DNA of 64,000 bases from Afipia sp. GAS231 (GCF_900103365.1 NZ_LT629703.1:4154001-4218000); one strand, 5' to 3'. Shown: positions 51,237 through 59,567, numbered from the stretch's first letter. Notes: generated by a model from the letters alone, not told the origin. Program-made: numbers and translations.

Positions 51237-52521
51237 CGAACACGCTCCCGTCAGGCTTGATCTGCCAGGTCTGGATCGAATTGTTGTGATAGACCGAATT
51301 CGTCCCGCGCTGCGTTCGCAGCTGCGCAATGGTCGGTTGCACGTAGCCGGTTTCGTCGATCGCCCGCGATTCCAGCAGCGCGGGCCGGCCATCCCAGTGC
51401 CAGGGTAGCGTGAATTTTGTCAGCGCCTTCGACAGTACCGGTTCATGCAGCCGTGCGGTCTGCCAGTTGACGCCGCCGTCGGTCGAGACGTCGACACGTT
51501 TGACCTTGCCATTGCCGGTCCACGCCAATCCCCTGATCTCATAGAGGCCTGGGCCACTGAGCGGCTTTTCCGGACAGGGGAATGTGATCACCGACTTGGC
51601 GTCGATCAGCCAGGTGAACCCGCGTGAGGTGCCGTCCGGCATCAGGTCGGTATATTTCGAAGTTTCTTCGCGGGAAAACCAGGGCTTGTCGCCAAGCTTG
51701 ATCCGTCGCAGCCACTTGATGTTGACGTTGCCTTCCCAGCCCGGCACGACCAGCCGCAATGGGTAACCCTGTTCCGGCCGCAGCGCTTCGCCATTTTGTG
51801 CGTAGACCACGAGACAATCGTCGAGACATTTGTCGAGCGTCAGGCTGCGGTTCATGTGCGCGCCGTCGGCGCCCTCGACCATCGCCCATTTCGCTTCCTT
51901 CCTGACCCCGACCTCGTCGAGCAGGGTCGATAGCTTCACGCCGGTCCATTCCGCGCAACTGATCATGCCATGATTGAACTGCAGCGAGTTGACCTGCGCG
52001 GCGCGCCATTCCATGCCGCCATTGGCCGGGCATTCGATGAAATGGATGCGCGACGTTGATGGAAAGCGCACGATGTCCTTCATGGTGAGGACCAGCGGAC
52101 GCTCGACCAGGCCATGGATCATCAATCGGTGCTGGTCGGGATCGATGTCTGGCCGTCCTGCATGATGGCGTTCGAAAAACAGGCCATTGGGCGTGATGAT
52201 GCCGTGCAGGTCCTGCAACGGTGAAAAGCTGACGGAAGATTCGGCGCCTGCGGTCAGCCACGGGACGTTGCGCCTGATCACGCCGGCCTCGGTGTCGGCG
52301 GGCCTGCCATAGGGGCGATCGACCACGCCTGCGCCGATCGATTGCGACCAGGGCGCATCCGCGGGCGGGGAGGCGGCCGCGGGCTCAGCAAGGGCTGGCC
52401 TCGCACCGATCGCGAGGCTGCCGGTCAAGGCGGCGCCGAGACCCAGAAAGGAGCGTCGTCCGAGCGGCGTGCCGGCAACGTTCGACGATACAGATATGCT
52501 GCGCCAGCCGCTGGGCCGCAT
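51220..52521 (-). CDS. soxC: SoxC, molybdoprotein subunit of sulfane dehydrogenase SoxCD
   Basis: 433 residues of the sulfite oxidase family. Tat signal LGRRSFLGLGAALTGSLAIG. The molybdenum-cofactor cysteine is in HFIECPANGGMEWR (Cys164), typical for SoxC. The C-terminal dimer domain has LAWTGNGKVKRVDVSTDGG. GGAGG precedes the ATG, and an earlier ATG lacks such a site. It is the first gene of the operon, divergent from the ArsR-type regulator, and defines the promoter region with the 18-base dyad. Confidence 0.95.
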   Translation of the reverse strand: MRPSGWRSISVSSNVAGTPLGRRSFLGLGAALTGSLAIGARPALAEPAAASPPADAPWSQSIGAGVVDRPYGRPADTEAGVIRRNVPWLTAGAESSVSFSPLQDLHGIITPNGLFFERHHAGRPDIDPDQHRLMIHGLVERPLVLTMKDIVRFPSTSRIHFIECPANGGMEWRAAQVNSLQFNHGMISCAEWTGVKLSTLLDEVGVRKEAKWAMVEGADGAHMNRSLTLDKCLDDCLVVYAQNGEALRPEQGYPLRLVVPGWEGNVNIKWLRRIKLGDKPWFSREETSKYTDLMPDGTSRGFTWLIDAKSVITFPCPEKPLSGPGLYEIRGLAWTGNGKVKRVDVSTDGGVNWQTARLHEPVLSKALTKFTLPWHWDGRPALLESRAIDETGYVQPTIAQLRTQRGTNSVYHNNSIQTWQIKPDGSVFDVQLA

Positions 52522-52591
52522 GTTTCTTTCCCTCCGCGGGCACATCGCCGCATCATTTATTGCTTTTTTTCAGGCGTATCGGCATTTGCTA

Positions 52592-52609
52592 ATTTAGTCA
52601 ATGCTAAAT
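52592..52609. promoter_or_regulatory. Inverted repeat ATTTAG-N6-CTAAAT, likely operator of the sox regulator
   Basis: Perfect 6+6 dyad, ATTTAG and CTAAAT separated by TCAATG, in an otherwise GC-rich region between soxC and the divergent regulator gene. Size and AT-richness fit ArsR-family operators such as those of BigR/SqrR/SoxR. It lies 71 bases ahead of soxC and 67 bases ahead of the preferred regulator start, so it could control both. Assignment is inference. Confidence 0.65.
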
Positions 52610-52675
52610 AACCGTGGGCGCGGTAAACTCGCACAGGCGCCTTGGTCGGCGCTGGTACCGACTGGAAATGAAGCG

Positions 52676-53038
52676 ATGCGAGCGGCTGCGGCAAAAGGCA
52701 CGACACCCACCAAGACCAGCGCTGACGACGCGGCTTCACTGAAGAAACTCGCCAAGCAGGCTGGTGCGGCCGCGCAACTTCTCAAATTGCTGGGTCACGA
52801 GAAGCGTCTGCTGGTTCTTTGTTTTCTGGCAGTTCGTGGCGAGATGACCGCCGGTGAACTCGTCGGCGTCGCCAAGCTCAGCCAGTCGGCGCTGTCTCAA
52901 CACCTTGCAAAATTGCGCGCCGACGGCCTGGTTGAATTCCGGCGGGCGGCGCAGACGCTGCATTACCGCGTCGTCGACCAGCGTGCCTTGCGCGTCTTGC
53001 AATTGCTGAAGGAAATCTATTGCGGGGATCTGAAATGA
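52676..53038 (+). CDS. ArsR-family regulator of sulfur oxidation (SoxR/BigR/SqrR-like)
   Basis: 120 residues from the ATG at 52676 (GGAAATGAAG upstream). Winged-helix core LLGHEKRLLVLCFLAVRGEM, with recognition helix region LSQSALSQHLAKLRADGLVE and wing FRRAAQTLHYRVVD. Two cysteines, Cys49 (VLCFL) and Cys116 (IYCGD), are 67 apart, matching the pair that forms the tetrasulfide bond in persulfide sensors SqrR and BigR (66 apart). It should repress sox until persulfide is present. An upstream ATG at 52601 would overlap the dyad and has no ribosome site. Confidence 0.92.
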   Translation: MRAAAAKGTTPTKTSADDAASLKKLAKQAGAAAQLLKLLGHEKRLLVLCFLAVRGEMTAGELVGVAKLSQSALSQHLAKLRADGLVEFRRAAQTLHYRVVDQRALRVLQLLKEIYCGDLK

Positions 53039-53098
53039 CGCGCCGCCTGGCGCGACTTTGGTTGCGGCCATCGCCCGCGGATACGGTATAAGACCGGC

Positions 53099-53806
53099 AT
53101 GGCGGAATATGTCGTTGAATTCGGCAAGGATGGCCGGCCAGTCGAGCCCGATGGGCGGCTGGATGCGGCGGCGTTCCATCGCAACCATGGGCCGATCTGG
53201 GCGGTGCTGCAGAAATTCCTCGCCGGCAAATCCGGCGATGTGCTGGAGGCCGGCAGCGGTACCGGCCAGCATGTGGTTCATTTCGCGACGCACACGCCTG
53301 ATATCACCTGGTGGCCGAGCGATACCAACGAGCGCCATCTGAGTAGCATCGCGGCTTGGCGTGCGCATGCAGGCCTGCCGAACATTCGTCCGCCCATGCC
53401 GATCGACTTGTCGGATCCTGCGTGGTGCCCAGCAATGCAGGACGGCAGCGGTCCCGGTGAATTGCTGGCGGTGTTCTGCGCCAACGTCGTTCACATCGCG
53501 CCATGGCGCGTGGCCCAGGGGTTGTTTGCCGGTGCGGCGCGATATCTGCGGCCGGGCGGGCGACTGTATCTCTACGGGCCGTTCAAGCGTGACGGCAAGC
53601 ACACCGCGCTCTCTAACGCCGTGTTCGACACCAGCCTGCGCCAGCGCGATGCCGAATGGGGTGTGCGCGACATCGGAGAGCTCGGTGCATTGGCCGATCG
53701 TGTCGGCCTCGCGCTGGTCGAAACCGTGCAAATGCCCGCCAACAACATGATTCTGGTGTTTGCGCGACCACCAAAGGGTGACGCGGGGGCGATCACCGAG
53801 GGGTGA
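53099..53806 (+). CDS. DUF938 SAM-dependent methyltransferase-like protein
   Basis: 235 residues. SAM-binding GDVLEAGSGTGQHVVHFAT with the classical GxGxG, then WWPSDTNERHL and ARYLRPGGRLYLYGPFK, which match the DUF938 family. The C-terminal residues PPKGDAGAITEG and the stop are encoded by the first units of a tandem repeat, so the natural end may be shorter. It begins 60 bases after the regulator stop and has a weak ribosome site. Function is unknown; methylation of a small metabolite is assumed from the fold. Confidence 0.87.
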   Translation: MAEYVVEFGKDGRPVEPDGRLDAAAFHRNHGPIWAVLQKFLAGKSGDVLEAGSGTGQHVVHFATHTPDITWWPSDTNERHLSSIAAWRAHAGLPNIRPPMPIDLSDPAWCPAMQDGSGPGELLAVFCANVVHIAPWRVAQGLFAGAARYLRPGGRLYLYGPFKRDGKHTALSNAVFDTSLRQRDAEWGVRDIGELGALADRVGLALVETVQMPANNMILVFARPPKGDAGAITEG

Positions 53807-53869
53807 CGCTGCGATCACCGAAGGGTGACGTTCGATCACCGAAGGGTGACGCTCACCAAAGGGTGACGC
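53766..53869. repeat. Short tandem array of TCACCGAAGGGTGA units
   Basis: Five units like GATCACCGAAGGGTGACG (the first and last read CACCAAAGGGTGACGC), 18-23 bases apart. Each holds a small inverted repeat TCACC / GGTGA. The array covers the last codons of the DUF938 gene and the gap before the MFS gene. Spacers are only a few bases, so it is not CRISPR. Confidence 0.85.
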
Positions 53870-53982
53870 CGGTGCATAGCGCGCGCCCGTTTGCGTCGGT
53901 TGATCGGCTCGCCGCGCGTCTTCATAGTGCCGGAAATGATTCAAGGCTTCCTTCGTGGAAGGCCTGCCGGGCGGGAATGCCG

Positions 53983-55230
53983 ATGTTGGATACGACAGCC
54001 ACGCAAGAGATCGCTGACGACGCGCGGGCGCGCGCCAACGTGTTGCGGCTGGCCGCGGCGCAGGCGCTGACCGGCGCCAATTCGGCGGTGATTTTCGCCA
54101 CCGGCTCGATCGTCGGCGCGACCTTGGCGCCGTCGATCTCGCTCGCGACCGTGCCGCTGTCGATGTACGTGCTCGGCCTTGCCGCCGGCACGCTGCCGAC
54201 CGGCGCGATCTCGCGCGCCTATGGCCGCCGCGTCGCCTTCATCATCGGTACCTTCTGTGGCGTGCTGACCGGCGCGCTCGGCGCATTCGCGATCCTGCAT
54301 GCATCGTTCTGGCTGTTTTGCGGCGCGACGTTCCTCGGGGGGCTCTATGGCGCGGTGTCGCAGTCCTATCGCTTCGCGGCGGCCGACGGCGCCAGCGCCG
54401 CGTTCCGGCCCAAGGCCGTATCGTGGGTGATGGCGGGCGGCGTGTTCGCCGGTGTGCTTGGTCCGCAACTCGTGCAGTGGACCATGGATATCTGGCCGCC
54501 GTACCTGTTCGCCTTTAGTTTCGTGATGCAGGCGCTGGTCGCGCTGGTGGCGATGGCGGTGCTGTCGGGCGTTGACGCGCCGAAGCCGGCGGCTGCCGAT
54601 ATGCACGGTGGCCGGCCGTTGTTCGAGATCGCGCGCCAGCCGCGCTTCATCGCCGCTGCCATGTGCGGGGTGATCGCCTATCCCATGATGAACCTGGTGA
54701 TGACGTCGGCGCCGCTGGCGATGAAGATGTGCGGACTGACCGTCAGCGATTCCAACTTCGGCATTCAGTGGCACATCGTGGCGATGTACGGGCCGAGCTT
54801 CTTCACGGGTTCGCTGATCGCGCGCTTCGGTGCGCCGAGAATCGTTGCGCTCGGCCTGGTTCTCGAGGCGACGGGGGCGGCGATCGGGCTATCCGGTATC
54901 ACCGCGATGCATTTCTGGGCGACGCTGTTCGTGCTCGGAATCGGCTGGAATTTCGCCTTTGTCGGCGCTTCCGCGCTGGTGCTGGAGACTCATCGGCCGC
55001 AGGAACGCAACAAGGTGCAGGCCTTCAACGATTTTCTGGTGTTCGGGATGATGGCGGTGGGCTCGTTCTCGTCTGGCCAGTTGCTGGCCCATTACGGCTG
55101 GTCCGCCGTCAACATGGTGGTGTTCCCGCCGGTGCTGCTCGGGCTCGGAATCTTGCTGTTTGCGTCGTTCGCCAGGCGGCGGGCGAGCGTGCAGGCGGTC
55201 GAGGAAATTCCCGAGCCGGCATTCGATTGA
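53983..55230 (+). CDS. MFS transporter
   Basis: 415-residue carrier with twelve predicted helices. Early helices have LRLAAAQALTGANSAVIFAT and SMYVLGLAAGTLPTGAISRA, with the loop 2-3 motif reduced to SRAYGRRVAFI. Long extension upstream (from 53803) derives from the tandem repeats and is not credible; starts at 53977 or 53983 both fit GGGCGGGA. An exporter or uptake carrier of unknown specificity. Confidence 0.9.
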   Translation: MLDTTATQEIADDARARANVLRLAAAQALTGANSAVIFATGSIVGATLAPSISLATVPLSMYVLGLAAGTLPTGAISRAYGRRVAFIIGTFCGVLTGALGAFAILHASFWLFCGATFLGGLYGAVSQSYRFAAADGASAAFRPKAVSWVMAGGVFAGVLGPQLVQWTMDIWPPYLFAFSFVMQALVALVAMAVLSGVDAPKPAAADMHGGRPLFEIARQPRFIAAAMCGVIAYPMMNLVMTSAPLAMKMCGLTVSDSNFGIQWHIVAMYGPSFFTGSLIARFGAPRIVALGLVLEATGAAIGLSGITAMHFWATLFVLGIGWNFAFVGASALVLETHRPQERNKVQAFNDFLVFGMMAVGSFSSGQLLAHYGWSAVNMVVFPPVLLGLGILLFASFARRRASVQAVEEIPEPAFD

Positions 55231-55233
55231 TTC

Positions 55234-55290
55234 CATAGCGTTTCCAAGCGAAGTGGGGACCGGTTCGCGTGAAGGAAACGCGTCAAACAT
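55234..55290. repeat. Palindromic repeat, AGCGTTTCC...GGAAACGCGTCAAA family
   Basis: Arms AGCGTTTCC and GGAAACGC around CGAAGTGGGGACCGGTTCGC. This is the left half of the composite element at 28.2 kb, alone here. It follows the MFS gene and precedes the SnoaL-like gene. Confidence 0.85.
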
Positions 55291-55307
55291 AGAAGCCAGG
55301 AGGTTCC

Positions 55308-55676
55308 ATGCCGACGCGCGCCCGTCTCGATGAGTTCATTGCGGCCGTCGTCTCCGGCGACCATGACGGCGCCATCGAGCGCTATTACACCGAAGACGCC
55401 AGCATGCAGGAGAACGCCGCCCCGCCCAGGGTCGGCCGCGACGTGCTGGTGGCGCATGAGCGCGCCGCACTCGCGCGCGCCAAGAGCGTGACCTCGATCT
55501 GCGTGGCGTCGGTGGTCGAGGGCGACCGGGTCGCGATCAACTGGGTGTTCGAATTCGTCTATCATTCCGGCAAGACCGGACGGTTCGATGAAGTCGCATT
55601 GCAGGAATGGCGTGGCGACCGGATTTTCCGCGAGCGGTTCTTCTATGAACCGGCGAAGCCAAAGGCGGATAGCTGA
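55308..55676 (+). CDS. SnoaL/NTF2-like protein
   Basis: 122-residue cone-fold protein: N-terminal helix LDEFIAAVVSGDHDGAIERY, YTEDASMQENAAPPRVGRDV, and strands VASVVEGDRVAINWVFEFVY and EWRGDRIFRERFFY. This is the SnoaL-like/NTF2 pattern seen in steroid isomerases, polyketide cyclases and limonene epoxide hydrolases. AGGAGG stands 5 bases before the ATG. Substrate is not predictable. Confidence 0.9.
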   Translation: MPTRARLDEFIAAVVSGDHDGAIERYYTEDASMQENAAPPRVGRDVLVAHERAALARAKSVTSICVASVVEGDRVAINWVFEFVYHSGKTGRFDEVALQEWRGDRIFRERFFYEPAKPKADS

Positions 55677-55803
55677 CAGCTGCTGACAGTTCGATGCGCG
55701 TCGAAGCGATGACCCTTGCACCTTTGAGGGTGGCTATCGACTTGCTGCAGTAGAAGCGCGAAGAACATCTTCGCGTGTGATCGCTGCTCAAGAGGGTTGA
55801 TCG

Positions 55804-57039
55804 TTGGACGCTTCCAGTCACATCACGTTGGACGAAACCTCCATCCGCTATGACGGCTGGCGCATTGTCGTCGTCTGCTTCTTGCTGGCGACGTTCGGCT
55901 GGGGGCTCGGCTTCTACGGCCAGAGCGTCTATGTCGCCGAACTGCATCGGCTGCACGGCTGGCCGGCGTCGCTGATCTCGTCCGGCACGACCTTCTTCTA
56001 CCTGTTCGGCGCGGCGCTGGTCGCTTTTGTCGCCGAGGCGATCAAGGCGTTCGGGCCGCGCAAGTGCCTGATCGCGGGCACCTTCGCGATGGCCGCGGCC
56101 GCGGTCGCGATCGGTCAGGTCAAAGAACCGTGGCAGCTTTTTCTCGCCAACGCGGTGCTGGCGTTCGGCTGGGCCGGCACCAGCCTCAGCATCATCAACA
56201 ACACGCTCGGGCTCTGGTTCGACAAGAAGCGCGGCATGGCGATCAGCCTGGCCCTGAACGGCGCCAGCTTTGGCGGCATCGTCGGCGTGCCGCTGCTGGT
56301 AGCGGCGATCGGCTATTTCGGCTTTTCCGGCGCGATGATCGCGGCCGCCGTGGTGATGGTCGCGCTGATGGTGCCGGTGATCCTGATTTTCGTCGGACGA
56401 CCGCCGGTCCACGCCTATATGAGTGCCGTAGCCGTGGCCGATGCGCCGTCGCCGACGCAGATCCGGGCGCGGGCGTTTCGCGATATCGGCTTCCTCTCGG
56501 TGTCGATCGCGTTCGCGCTGGTGCTGTTCGCGCAGGTCGGTTTCATCGTTCACCTGATCTCGTTTCTGGACTCGGGGATCGGGCGCGAGAAGGCAGCGCT
56601 AGCGGTAGCCGTCCTGACCGCGATGGCGGTGGTCGGCCGCGTATTGTTTTCCTTTGTGATCGACCGGCTCCATCAGCGGCTGGCGTCGTCGCTGTCGTTC
56701 ATCAGCCAGGCCGGCGCGCTGCTGGTCCTGATCAACGTGCACAATGATATTGCCGTCATCGCGGCCTGCGCGGTGTTCGGATTTTCGGTCGGCAACCTGA
56801 TCACGCTGCCGTCGCTGATCGTGCAGCGCGAGTTCGACCCGCGTTCGTTCGGCGTGCTGGTCAGCCTGATCACGGCGATCAACCAGATCACCTACGCGTT
56901 CGGCCCTGGCGTGGTCGGACTGCTGCGCGATATGTCCGGCAGTTACGCACTGCCGTTCTACGGCTGCATCGGGGTCGAGTTGACGGCTGCGGTGCTGGTT
57001 ATGATGAGAGGAAGGAAGCCGTCATTGCGAGGAGCGTAG
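55804..57039 (+). CDS. MFS transporter with TTG start
   Basis: 411 residues. It starts at TTG, preceded by GAGGG; the reading begins MDASSHITLDETSIRYDGWR. The first helix is VVVCFLLATFGWGLGFYGQS, and VLAFGWAGTSLSIINNTLGL and RGMAISLALNGASFGGIVGV follow the MCT/OFA-type pattern. The last codons (SLRGA) and the stop lie inside a palindromic repeat, so the present C-terminus was probably formed by repeat insertion. Probably a carboxylate carrier. Confidence 0.9.
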   Translation: MDASSHITLDETSIRYDGWRIVVVCFLLATFGWGLGFYGQSVYVAELHRLHGWPASLISSGTTFFYLFGAALVAFVAEAIKAFGPRKCLIAGTFAMAAAAVAIGQVKEPWQLFLANAVLAFGWAGTSLSIINNTLGLWFDKKRGMAISLALNGASFGGIVGVPLLVAAIGYFGFSGAMIAAAVVMVALMVPVILIFVGRPPVHAYMSAVAVADAPSPTQIRARAFRDIGFLSVSIAFALVLFAQVGFIVHLISFLDSGIGREKAALAVAVLTAMAVVGRVLFSFVIDRLHQRLASSLSFISQAGALLVLINVHNDIAVIAACAVFGFSVGNLITLPSLIVQREFDPRSFGVLVSLITAINQITYAFGPGVVGLLRDMSGSYALPFYGCIGVELTAAVLVMMRGRKPSLRGA

Positions 57040-57104
57040 CGACGAAGCAATCCATCTTGCTGCACGAAGAAAGACTGGATTGCTTCGCGGCGCTCGCAAT
57101 GACG
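57020..57104. repeat. Palindromic repeat, CGTCATTGCGAGGAGCG family (copy 2)
   Basis: Arms CGTCATTGCGAGGAGCG and CGCTCGCAATGACG. The inner parts GAAGCAATCCA and TGGATTGCTTC pair. The left arm holds the TAG stop of the MFS gene. Copy 1 lies at 45698-45812. It separates two convergent genes and may terminate both. Confidence 0.9.
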
Positions 57105-57110
57105 GAAGGA

Positions 57111-57605
57111 TTAGCTTTCCCTCTGTCGCAGCAAATCGTCGAGATCCAGCCGCTTCGTGAACATCGACAGCACACCGTCAGGCGTGCGCGGCCACTCTTC
57201 CTGCGGGCGATCGCGATAGAGCTCGACGCCGTTCTCGTCGGGGTCGCGCAAGTAAAGCGCCTCGCTGACGCCGTGGTCGCTGGCGCCGTCGAGCTGGATG
57301 CCGGCCTGCATCACCCGGTGCAGCGCATCCGCAAGCGCCGGGCGCGAGGGGTAGAGGATCGCGGTGTGGAACAGCCCGGTGGTGCCCGGCGGCGGCGGAT
57401 GACCGCCCTTGCTCTCCCAGGTGTTGAGACCGATGTGGTGGTGATAGCCGCCGGCCGAAATGAACGCTGCGGCCGAGCCCATCTTTTGCATCACCTCGAA
57501 GCCGAGCACGCCGCAATAAAACCCCAGCGCGCGATCGAGATCGGCGACCTTGAGGTGAACATGCCCGATCCGCGTACCGGCAATGATGGGTGGATTTTCG
57601 GACAT
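57111..57605 (-). CDS. VOC-family protein, ring-cleaving dioxygenase-like
   Basis: 164 residues with a duplicated VOC fold: IGHVHLKVADLDRALGFYCG, AGGYHHHIGLNTWESKGG, TGLFHTAILYPSRPALADAL and RDPDENGVELYRDRPQEEWP. Histidines in GHVHLK and FHTAIL and the glutamate in VELYRD fit the metal-binding triad of catechol-dioxygenase-like (CatE) proteins. GAGAGA precedes the ATG. The carboxymuconolactone-decarboxylase-like gene is upstream on the same strand, 66 bases away, so the pair may act on one ring compound. Confidence 0.88.
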   Translation of the reverse strand: MSENPPIIAGTRIGHVHLKVADLDRALGFYCGVLGFEVMQKMGSAAAFISAGGYHHHIGLNTWESKGGHPPPPGTTGLFHTAILYPSRPALADALHRVMQAGIQLDGASDHGVSEALYLRDPDENGVELYRDRPQEEWPRTPDGVLSMFTKRLDLDDLLRQRES

Positions 57606-57671
57606 GGTGTCTCTCTATCTCTCTTGCGGGCATAGATCGCGCCTGAACGCGATCTATGCAGGGTTCATCCC

Positions 57672-58217
57672 TCACGCAAGGTCGGAGACTTCGCCCTCGG
57701 GCAGCCCGAACTCGAACGTGTTCAGCGTCATCGACACCATGGTGTAATAGCCGCACAGGCCGATGACTTCGACAACGCCGCGTTCGGTCAGCACTTTCAC
57801 GGCCTCGTCGTACAGCGAGTTGGAGATGCCGTGGCCTTCGTGCAGCGACTTGGCGACCTCATAAATCAGCTGGCCTTTTGGATCGTCGAAGTCAGGCGTC
57901 CGGCGATCCCTGATATCGTCGATGATGTCAGGGTCCATGCCGCCTTTCAGCGCCAGCCGCTTGTGCGCAAACCATTCGTAATGCGAGGTCCAGTGCCGGG
58001 CGGTGACGAGGATCGCGATCTCTGACAGTTTCGCCGGAAAGATGGTGTTGAAGCGAAGTTGCTCGCCCAGCCGGGTGGCATGCTTGGCCATCGGGGGGCT
58101 GTTGAGCCAGGCCATCATCGGCGCCGGCGGGGCGCCGCGCTTGCCGGCGATCGACTCGTCGTAGGTTTCTTTTTGCTCGGCGTTCATTTCGCCTGGCGAA
58201 AGCAACTTCAGCCGCAT
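57672..58217 (-). CDS. Carboxymuconolactone decarboxylase family protein
   Basis: 181 residues, AhpD-like helical fold. It starts MRLKLLSPGEMNAEQKETYD and has FPAKLSEIAILVTARHWTSH and YEWFAHKRLALKGGMDPDII. The final third has GVVEVIGLCGYYTMVSMTLN. The AhpD CxxC is absent; the pattern fits 4-carboxymuconolactone decarboxylase relatives. GGGGAAACGG precedes the ATG. Much longer upstream reading overlaps the acyl-CoA dehydrogenase gene on the other strand and is not real. Confidence 0.9.
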   Translation of the reverse strand: MRLKLLSPGEMNAEQKETYDESIAGKRGAPPAPMMAWLNSPPMAKHATRLGEQLRFNTIFPAKLSEIAILVTARHWTSHYEWFAHKRLALKGGMDPDIIDDIRDRRTPDFDDPKGQLIYEVAKSLHEGHGISNSLYDEAVKVLTERGVVEVIGLCGYYTMVSMTLNTFEFGLPEGEVSDLA

Positions 58218-58376
58218 GTCCGTTTCCCCTTGTTTTTCAATCGTTGCGCGCCCTGCGATACACCCGATCAGCCATCGTGACCACCGCGGCCAGAGCATGG
58301 CGCGGCGCAGAGACGTATTGAATTCCGCAATGCGATGGCTAAGGTCGATCCAACATTCCCACATGGAAACGCCGAT

Positions 58377-59561
58377 ATGTCCGATCTGGAAAATTTTCGC
58401 CGTGAGACCCGCACCTGGCTGGAGGCCAACTGCCCGCCGGAGATGCGCAAGCCGATGACGTCGGAAAGCGACACCTTCTGGGGTGGCCGCAACGCCAAGT
58501 TCTCGTCCGAGCCGCAGCGCGTCTGGTTCGAGCGGATGCGCGACAAGGGCTGGACCGTGCCGCATTGGCCAAAAGAATATGGCGGCGGCGGCCTCGATCC
58601 CGAGCAGGCCAAGATCGTGCGCCAAGAGATGGCGGCGATCGGCGCGCGGCAGCCGCTGGTCTCGTTCGGGATTTCCATGCTCGGGCCGGCGCTGCTGCAC
58701 TACGGCACCGAGGCGCAGAAGAAAGCCTATCTGCCCGATATCACGGCGGGAAAAATCCGCTGGTGCCAGGGCTATTCCGAGCCGAATGCCGGATCGGACC
58801 TCGCCTCGCTGCAGACCCGCGCCGAGAGCGACGGCGACGATTTCGTCATCACCGGCCAGAAGATCTGGACGTCGTATGCGAACCATGCCGACTGGATCTT
58901 TTGCCTGGTGCGTACGGATGCGTCGGCGAAGAAGCACGACGGCATCAGCTTCATCCTGTTCGACATGACGTCGAAAGGCGTGACGACCAAGCCGATCCTG
59001 CTGATCTCCGGCTACTCGCCGTTCTGCGAAACCTTCTTCGACGGTGTACGCGTGCCGAAATCGCATGTGGTCGGCACCGTCAACCGCGGCTGGGATGTCG
59101 CAAAGTATCTGCTGCAGCACGAACGCGCGATGATCTCGGGGATGGGCGAGCGTGGCGTCGGCCGGCCGCTCGGCCAGGTCGCCGCCGACTCCGTCGGCAC
59201 CGACGAGCAGGGCCGGCTGGAGGATTCCATGCTGCGCAGCCAGATTTCGACTTTCGAGATCGACGAGGCGGCGCTGTCGGCAGCGGCGGAGCGCGCGGTC
59301 GATCTTGCCAAGGCCGGCCAGTCGCATCCGGCGTTTTCCTCGGCGATGAAGTATTACGGCACCGAGCTCAACAAGCGCCGCTACGAAATCCTGATGTCGG
59401 CCGGCGGCGCCGATGCGCTGGAATGGGAAAGCGAACGCTCGCGCGGCGGCGCCCGCCCGCGCGCCTGGCTGCGCACCAAGGCCAATTCGATCGAGGGCGG
59501 CACCTCAGAGGTGATGCTCGGTATCGTCGCCAAGCGCATCCTCGATTTGCCGGGGGCGTAG
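58377..59561 (+). CDS. Acyl-CoA dehydrogenase, catalytic-type partner
   Basis: 394-residue FAD enzyme. It starts MSDLENFRRETRTWLEANCP, has CQGYSEPNAGSDLASLQTRA, VITGQKIWTSYANHADWIFC, and ends IEGGTSEVMLGIVAKRILDL; the glutamate in IEGGTSEV is at the usual catalytic-base position. An ATG 42 bases upstream has no ribosome site, whereas GGAAACGCCGAT precedes this one. The next gene is a second, diverged dehydrogenase on the same strand, an arrangement known from alpha2beta2 acyl-CoA dehydrogenases acting on steroid side chains. Confidence 0.93.
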   Translation: MSDLENFRRETRTWLEANCPPEMRKPMTSESDTFWGGRNAKFSSEPQRVWFERMRDKGWTVPHWPKEYGGGGLDPEQAKIVRQEMAAIGARQPLVSFGISMLGPALLHYGTEAQKKAYLPDITAGKIRWCQGYSEPNAGSDLASLQTRAESDGDDFVITGQKIWTSYANHADWIFCLVRTDASAKKHDGISFILFDMTSKGVTTKPILLISGYSPFCETFFDGVRVPKSHVVGTVNRGWDVAKYLLQHERAMISGMGERGVGRPLGQVAADSVGTDEQGRLEDSMLRSQISTFEIDEAALSAAAERAVDLAKAGQSHPAFSSAMKYYGTELNKRRYEILMSAGGADALEWESERSRGGARPRAWLRTKANSIEGGTSEVMLGIVAKRILDLPGA

Positions 59562-59567
59562 GCATCA

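Noticed and set aside
53766..53869. CRISPR array from repeated GATCACCGAAGGGTGACG units
   Set aside because: Units are 18-23 bases apart with spacers of only a few bases and no cas genes.
53803..53982. N-terminal extension of the MFS protein
   Set aside because: It is translation of the tandem repeat array; MFS proteins start close to the first helix, and the ribosome site lies near 53970.
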